From NCBI GenBank assembly GCA_009838765.1, contig VXQX01000067.1, positions 1 to 37,143 of the forward strand: a stretch of DNA of 37,143 bases, given 5' to 3'. The notes beneath the pieces were generated by a model. It was given only the letters and a program-made list of their open reading frames with translations. It ran no database searches and was not told the DNA's origin. Shown in pieces: positions 32,788-37,143 of this stretch; the first letter of the stretch is position 1; every line of letters starts with the position of its first letter. The position numbers and the translations under genes were made by a program. Source of the stretch: Gemmatimonadales bacterium (GTDB taxonomy: Bacteria; Gemmatimonadota; Gemmatimonadetes; Palauibacterales; Palauibacteraceae).

Positions 32788-33732
32788 CTAATCCGGGCGG
32801 CACTGCTGAATCGATGGATACTCCTCATGGATTCTCTGCTTCCATCCGCTGCGCCAGTACCGCTCACGAATGTACAGCGTACCGTCGTGCATTGGAGCTT
32901 CGATGTAACCCGCGATGCAGTTTGGAAGGTGCTTGTGCGTGTACTGTCCGTCCGTCCACGCATCGTCTCGGGGAGGGCTGCATCCGCTCGGACCTGTCGC
33001 CAGACACAAATCATAACGGCGGTGAGTCACTGTGTCCCGGGTTACGCTTCCGGGCGGAACGGTGACCACCAAGTCCCGTTGGCCCACCACCTCGTAGATC
33101 ACCACACAGTTATTCCCATCCGTCCATGATGCACGCACGGAACCTGCGCCGTGGTACGCCTCAATGACGGACAGCCGTTTGTTGGCATCCGAACAGACGG
33201 GCGGAGGTGGAGCGGGTGGGGCCGGGCCCGGGTTGGGAACGATGCAGTCGTAACCGTTCGAGCCCGCACCACGGCTTACCTTCTCGTAGCCCGAAGGGCA
33301 ACCGGGTGAGCGAAAACTCCCGACATCACGATGCTCACCGATAATGCTGTACTCCGATTTGTACGGCCGAGCCGTAACCGTATATGTAACGTCGGGCCAG
33401 AACCGCCTGAACGTGAAGCGGTCGCCCTGGCTTGGACGAAACCTGAAACCGCGTCGCTGGACCGCGCCGTTGACGTCGGGTTCGGAATACGCGTAAATGA
33501 ACCAGCCGCCCGAAGCCGCTATGCCATCCGAAGTGCTGTCGGGGACCGTAACTTCCACCTCGCGATCACGGTTCCGCCGCACCGCATTTCCGGGTGCAAA
33601 CGCCCAACCGCGCTCTGCGGCGGCAAGCGACGTCTCCTCAGCCAGTGTCTCGGCCGGTGCCAACGGCTCGGGTTGGGGACCAGCACATCCGGCTACCCCG
33701 ACCAACAGTGAAAGCATCGTTGCTTTCCGCAT
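32788..33732 (-). CDS. secreted cysteine-containing lipoprotein, unknown function
   Basis: 314 aa with a lipobox LVGVAGC (Cys16), so outer- or inner-membrane anchored. A strong AAAGGAGG lies 5 nt before the ATG. Residues ~60-170 are beta-rich; a proline-rich linker (PNPGPAPPAPPPP) separates a C-terminal domain with several cysteines (CSDANKR, CVVIYE, CLATG, CSPP, CIAGY, QC) suited to disulfides in the periplasm. No named family was recognised. It is followed by the oxidoreductase copy at 3 bp and preceded by another lipoprotein gene in the same direction. Confidence 0.75.
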   Translation of the reverse strand: MRKATMLSLLVGVAGCAGPQPEPLAPAETLAEETSLAAAERGWAFAPGNAVRRNRDREVEVTVPDSTSDGIAASGGWFIYAYSEPDVNGAVQRRGFRFRPSQGDRFTFRRFWPDVTYTVTARPYKSEYSIIGEHRDVGSFRSPGCPSGYEKVSRGAGSNGYDCIVPNPGPAPPAPPPPVCSDANKRLSVIEAYHGAGSVRASWTDGNNCVVIYEVVGQRDLVVTVPPGSVTRDTVTHRRYDLCLATGPSGCSPPRDDAWTDGQYTHKHLPNCIAGYIEAPMHDGTLYIRERYWRSGWKQRIHEEYPSIQQCRPD

Positions 33733-33792
33733 ACAGCCTCCTTTAGAACAAAGAACCCTTCCGGGCGCGCCTTGCCCCCCCGCGTCGCCCGT

Positions 33793-34860
33793 TCACCCTC
33801 GCGTTGCTGTCTGGCACGCTCCGGTGCCGGCAGAGTTCGTCGCTCTGATGGCGAAATCCTTCTGCTCCCCCGCCCCAAAACCGACAAACACCGAAATGGA
33901 GATGCTCACCTGGCTCCCGGACGGCCGGTACGGTTGGAGGTACGCATTGAGGGCGCAGTTGTCGCTGACGTAAATGCGGTACGCCGTGATCGGGTCGTCG
34001 GAATCGAAATTCGCCGGGCGGTCCCACGACAGGATGTATTCGTTATTCCGGCTGCCCGGGGTCCACGTGAAGTTCTGCACAACCCCCGGCGGAGTGCTGC
34101 TCAGATCCTCGCGCGTAACCTCGATGATCGTCACCGGCCCGGTTCCGTGGCTGTTGGCGCCGCGCACCTTGTAGCTCCGGGTCACTCCGGCACGATGGGG
34201 TCCGTAGGTGAATCGTGGCCGGTCCCCTCCGGTGGACACCCACACGCCGCTGCGGATCTCGATCTCCCACCGATGCGCCTCGCCGCCGGTATCGGCAACC
34301 TTCCACGTCAGGCGGACGTTGTCGTTCCCGAGGAGCTTGGACTTCAGGTCCTGTGGTGCGTCGGGCGCTCCGGGGGCGCTGCCGGCGGCCGTTGCGTAAA
34401 TGGTCGACTTCTTGCCGTTGAACCCGTTGTCGGCGTCACCGAATCTTGCGCGGATCTCGTGCCGGTACCGGCGCCCGTCGACGCCGGTAAACCTTTCGCG
34501 GGAGGCAGTTGCCGGAATCGAACGCCACTTCTCCCAGTCAACCCTGACCTGGTAGTCGCGGAGCGGTAGGCGTTCGCTCGTATAGGTGGGAGGCTCCCAC
34601 GAGACTTCGACAACGCCGGGGCCGTGTTCTTCCTGGCGGAAGTTGACGACCGCAGTCTCGTCCGCCGGTCTGCTGGCCGCCATCGCCGCCGCCGCCATCG
34701 GATCGACGGCGCTCGCGGCGCCCATCGGCGAGACGCTCTCGTTCGCGCAGCCGGTCACGAGGAGGACGGCCGCTCCGAGGGTGGCCAGCCGGAACCGCTT
34801 GGAGGGAATGGTGTGCGCCGCCCTCCGGGCTTTTGAATTCCCGTCTTCAGCATTGATCAT
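33793..34860 (-). CDS. fibronectin type III-domain lipoprotein
   Basis: 355 aa; lipobox VLLVTGC near residue 36 and a long basic n-region. Three FnIII-like repeats are visible: VVEVSWEPPTYTSERLPLRD, then a second starting PDAPQDLKSKLLGNDNVRLT, and a third starting VVQNFTWTPGSRNNEYILSW. Such repeats mediate surface or protein-protein contacts. ATG 34860 has GGAGGC 6 nt upstream; the frame extends to 34998 without homology. It is 60 bp upstream of the cysteine lipoprotein gene and probably in one unit with it. It is divergent from luxR paralogue 2. Confidence 0.8.
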   Translation of the reverse strand: MINAEDGNSKARRAAHTIPSKRFRLATLGAAVLLVTGCANESVSPMGAASAVDPMAAAAMAASRPADETAVVNFRQEEHGPGVVEVSWEPPTYTSERLPLRDYQVRVDWEKWRSIPATASRERFTGVDGRRYRHEIRARFGDADNGFNGKKSTIYATAAGSAPGAPDAPQDLKSKLLGNDNVRLTWKVADTGGEAHRWEIEIRSGVWVSTGGDRPRFTYGPHRAGVTRSYKVRGANSHGTGPVTIIEVTREDLSSTPPGVVQNFTWTPGSRNNEYILSWDRPANFDSDDPITAYRIYVSDNCALNAYLQPYRPSGSQVSISISVFVGFGAGEQKDFAIRATNSAGTGACQTATRG

Positions 34861-35093
34861 GATCTGCCTCCGTGTATTTTTTTGCGTGATCATCGGCGGG
34901 AAGCTCTCCCATGCTACCGACTGCATAAAGAATACCCTTCCGACTCGCCCCGGTGCGCCGTCCGCATAGCGGGGATGGGGACAGCGGAACCCCGTCATGT
35001 TGACGGGGCCGATGCGGGCGCGACGCCGTATCCTTTTCCAAGGAAAGCCGCAGCAAACTGCGAGTTTGACGGAGCCGAATCCCGGAGGTCCGG

Positions 35094-36293
35094 ATGAGTC
35101 AGGAGGATCTGTTCCAGCGTAGCGTCGCCTCGTTGCACAGGGCCGCCATGGACGATGCCCACTGGGTGTCCGCGGCTTCCGCGGTGAACGACGCCATCGG
35201 CGCCACGGGCCACGGCTTGGCGCTCGGCCACGGGTTCTCGCCGCGTGATGGCGAACTGCTCTTCTGGCGCATGCACTTCGGAAGGCAGCGTCGTGAGGAT
35301 TGGGAGCAAACCTATGTCAACGAGTACTGGCATCGTGACGAGCGCATCCCGCGGGCTTTTGACCTGCCGGATGGCGAGCTGACGCACACCGGGACGCTTT
35401 TTTCCAGTGACGTGAGGAAGACCTCGGCGCTCTACAGCGAGCTGCTGAGCGATATGCAGGCCCAGGACGGGCTCAACGTGCGTATGGATTGGTTCCCGCC
35501 ATCGAGCCTCTTTTGGAACGTGTGCGATTCCATCGAGAAGACTGGGTGGTCGTCCGATCAAGTCAGAATGATCGAGCACCTGCGGCCTCACATCCGATCG
35601 TTCATATCGATACGGCAGACTTTGGTCGATGCCGGTGCGCTTGGCGCGTCGCTCCACCATCTCCTCGACAACACCCGGACCTCCGTCATGCAGTTGGACC
35701 GGACCGGGCGAGTCGTGGAGGCGAACGATCAGGCACGCGACTTCTTGCGAAGCGGCGAGGCGTTGTCGGCGCCGGGAGGGTTCCTTCGTGCTACCAAACC
35801 GATGGAGAACGCGAAACTGCAGCGCCTGCTGGGAAAGGCCCTGCCGCAGTTCGGTGTTCAGGGCGTGAGCGGATCGATGGCGATCTGGAGCTATGGCCCC
35901 GCCACCACCTTGTTCATTCATGTCCAGCCCGTGGGAGCAGAGTCCAGGGGCCGCCATGCAGACGCGGTCGCTGCACTCGTGTTCGCTGTACGGCCGGCGA
36001 GCCCGGTCTGGATCAAGTCCGATGCGGTGGCGTTGGCATTCGATCTGACGGCGACTGAGAGTGAAGTCGCCGTAATGCTGGCTGCCGGCCAAACCGTGCG
36101 TGATATCGCGGCGTCAACCGGTCGAAAGGAAAGAACCGTCCGGTGGCACCTCCAGCAGATCTTCCGCAAGCAGCACATCACCCGGCAAGCCGAACTGGTC
36201 CGGCGCGTGTTGTCGCTTCAGGCCATCGCCGGATCCCGCGAGCCCGAACCGCCGGCCGGTCGCGGTCGCGCCGATAACGATGTAACGGACTGA
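35094..36293 (+). CDS. LuxR-family transcriptional regulator (paralogue 2)
   Basis: 399 aa, colinear with the regulator at 20261-21442. The N-terminus SQEDLFQRSVASLHRAAMDD and the middle CxQLDRTGRVVEANDQARD-like patch match. The C-terminal LuxR HTH has LTATESEVAVMLAAGQTVRD and IFRKQHITRQAELVRRVLSL. The ATG at 35094 follows a GGAGG site (35084-35088). It is divergent from the FnIII lipoprotein gene, which may be a target. Its last 76 bp overlap a convergent Calx-beta ORF. Confidence 0.88.
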   Translation: MSQEDLFQRSVASLHRAAMDDAHWVSAASAVNDAIGATGHGLALGHGFSPRDGELLFWRMHFGRQRREDWEQTYVNEYWHRDERIPRAFDLPDGELTHTGTLFSSDVRKTSALYSELLSDMQAQDGLNVRMDWFPPSSLFWNVCDSIEKTGWSSDQVRMIEHLRPHIRSFISIRQTLVDAGALGASLHHLLDNTRTSVMQLDRTGRVVEANDQARDFLRSGEALSAPGGFLRATKPMENAKLQRLLGKALPQFGVQGVSGSMAIWSYGPATTLFIHVQPVGAESRGRHADAVAALVFAVRPASPVWIKSDAVALAFDLTATESEVAVMLAAGQTVRDIAASTGRKERTVRWHLQQIFRKQHITRQAELVRRVLSLQAIAGSREPEPPAGRGRADNDVTD

Positions 36294-36995
36294 CGGACCT
36301 GCTCCGCGATTCCGTCATCGGTGATCTCGAACGCGAAAATGGCGGCGGTCTCGCCGACAAGGACCGTCACCGACGTGTCCGCGGCCGTCCAGTCCTGTGT
36401 TTCGCTCGGATCCGGGTAGTTCAGCGCCAGGATGGTGTCGGGGATCGCGCCGGCCGAAAGCCGGATCGGGATCTCGGTGGGCGCGGTGGGCGCGTCCGAC
36501 ACCTCGATCGACACATAGACTGAATCCCCTTCACGGTACGTGTGAACGGCGCCGTCCAACGGGAATGGCGACATCTGATGTGATCGGCGGCGCGTCCCCG
36601 GCGACCGTGACGTTGACCGAAAAATCCGTGATCTGGAAGGCCGTGTTCATGTAGTAGCCGGTCCATGAGGTGCTCCCGGCCGAAACGCCCGTGACGGTGA
36701 TCGTATGCGTCCTCCCTTGTGTTCGGGAAACGACGGTCGCGATCGACGCATCCGCGTCGCCGTTCATGTCGGCGCCGGTGAACGGAGCCGGACCGATGTC
36801 GTTGACGAGGAACTCGAAAACCGAGTCCACGGCAACCGATACATCCACCTGAATAACCATCCGAGATGCCGTCGACTCGACGTCGGCAGGCGTCGCTTCG
36901 GCGAGCGATACTGGCTCCACCAGCTCGGACTCGCTGCAGGCAGCCAAGAGCAGGCAAGCCAGCGCAATCCTGCAGGTTTGGGCGAACGATTTCAT
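36218..36995 (-). pseudogene. Calx-beta-domain lipoprotein with a one-base frameshift
   Basis: The ATG at 36995 begins a lipoprotein signal with lipobox LLLAAC, followed by a beta-rich domain (ITVTGVSAGSTSWTGYYMNT). After TSDVA the frame is lost; dropping one base near 36566 continues FPLDGAVHTYREGDSVYVSI and then a Calx-beta motif ending IFAFEITDDG. With that correction the length is exactly 258 codons. It could be a true frameshift or a sequence error. The last ~25 codons are antisense to LuxR paralogue 2. Confidence 0.65.
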
Positions 36996-37143
36996 GGCAG
37001 TCGCAGTCGTCGAGTTGCTTTTGGCGTCGGCCGGAGGCACCGGCGCCGCAGTGGCTACCGTCACCTCATCTAGAGAAAGGCGGCTCGGCCCGTGTCGCGC
37101 GCCGTTACAACAGCGTGGTTGGAGAGCTGTGAAATCCCGTTGG
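36996..37143. other. window edge, no gene recognised
   Basis: The sequence upstream of the Calx-beta lipoprotein start contains no recognisable coding frame. It probably holds that gene's promoter, but no clear -35/-10 pair was identified. Confidence 0.35.

Noticed and set aside
1-37143. CRISPR arrays, tRNA and rRNA genes
   Set aside because: No regularly spaced short repeats, cloverleaf-like sequences or rRNA motifs were found on reading through.

Overview
The window is a high-GC bacterial chromosome segment of 37,143 bp. Its genes use many GTG/TTG starts and 4-bp ATGA/GTGA overlaps. The mix of quinohaemoprotein and PQQ-propeller enzymes, a di-haem peroxidase stub, LysR/LuxR regulators and secreted Ig-like lipoproteins suggests a free-living or host-associated Gram-negative, possibly Gemmatimonadota. 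That placement is inference from style only. No rRNA, tRNA or CRISPR array was seen.

Region 1 (154-7363, + strand) is a compact operon for quinohaemoprotein amine dehydrogenase (QHNDH), in the order alpha (di-haem), radical-SAM maturase QhpD, gamma (the CTQ-bearing thioether-crosslinked peptide), beta propeller, ABC exporter QhpF and subtilase QhpE. All crosslinking residues of the gamma subunit can be placed by spacing. The flavin monooxygenase QhpG and the regulator QhpR, which follow in the known Paracoccus operon, are absent here. The strand after qhpE holds only the tail of a broken acyl-CoA ligase.

Region 2 (about 7,550-21,450) is accessory and decaying. It starts at the CoA-ligase break with an AlpA-type regulator and a tyrosine-integrase remnant, so it looks like an old integrated element. 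Its dominant structure is a dispersed ~330-bp regulatory cassette, with four copies and one half-copy. Each full copy has two LysR-type dyads (CTCAATAATACTGAG type) about 230 bp apart, followed 20-21 nt later by a third dyad, RTTGC-N10-GCAAY. The cassettes lie between LysR genes or LysR remnants and upstream of an orphan ABC substrate-binding lipoprotein, a PQQ-dependent dehydrogenase, a peroxidase-stub/quinone-oxidoreductase pair, and an oxidoreductase remnant leading into a LuxR regulator. One LysR gene is intact; three are truncated or decayed and one is reduced to its start codon region. An NCS2/NAT permease, an IS transposase tail and a PQQ-dehydrogenase pseudogene fill the rest.

Region 3 (about 22,008-29,516, - strand) is a six-gene unit: MpaB/DUF2236-like protein, sulfotransferase, SDR reductase, CysD, CysNC, and a second MpaB/DUF2236-like protein. 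CysD and CysNC make the sulfate donor PAPS, the sulfotransferase uses it, and the SDR and two putative haem oxygenases could build or tailor the acceptor. No sulfite-forming genes are present, so a dedicated sulfated-metabolite pathway is the most economical reading.

Region 4 (about 29,517-37,143) is mostly low-coding sequence followed by duplicated regulatory/secreted genes. It holds a remnant of an Ig-like protein, a small winged-helix gene, a decayed LuxR copy, a quinone-oxidoreductase copy with an in-frame TAG, two secreted lipoproteins, a second intact LuxR and a frameshifted Calx-beta lipoprotein. Regions 2 and 4 share a duplicated oxidoreductase-LuxR module that faces an Ig-like gene. 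The two oxidoreductase-LuxR copies have decayed reciprocally: one keeps LuxR, the other keeps most of the oxidoreductase.
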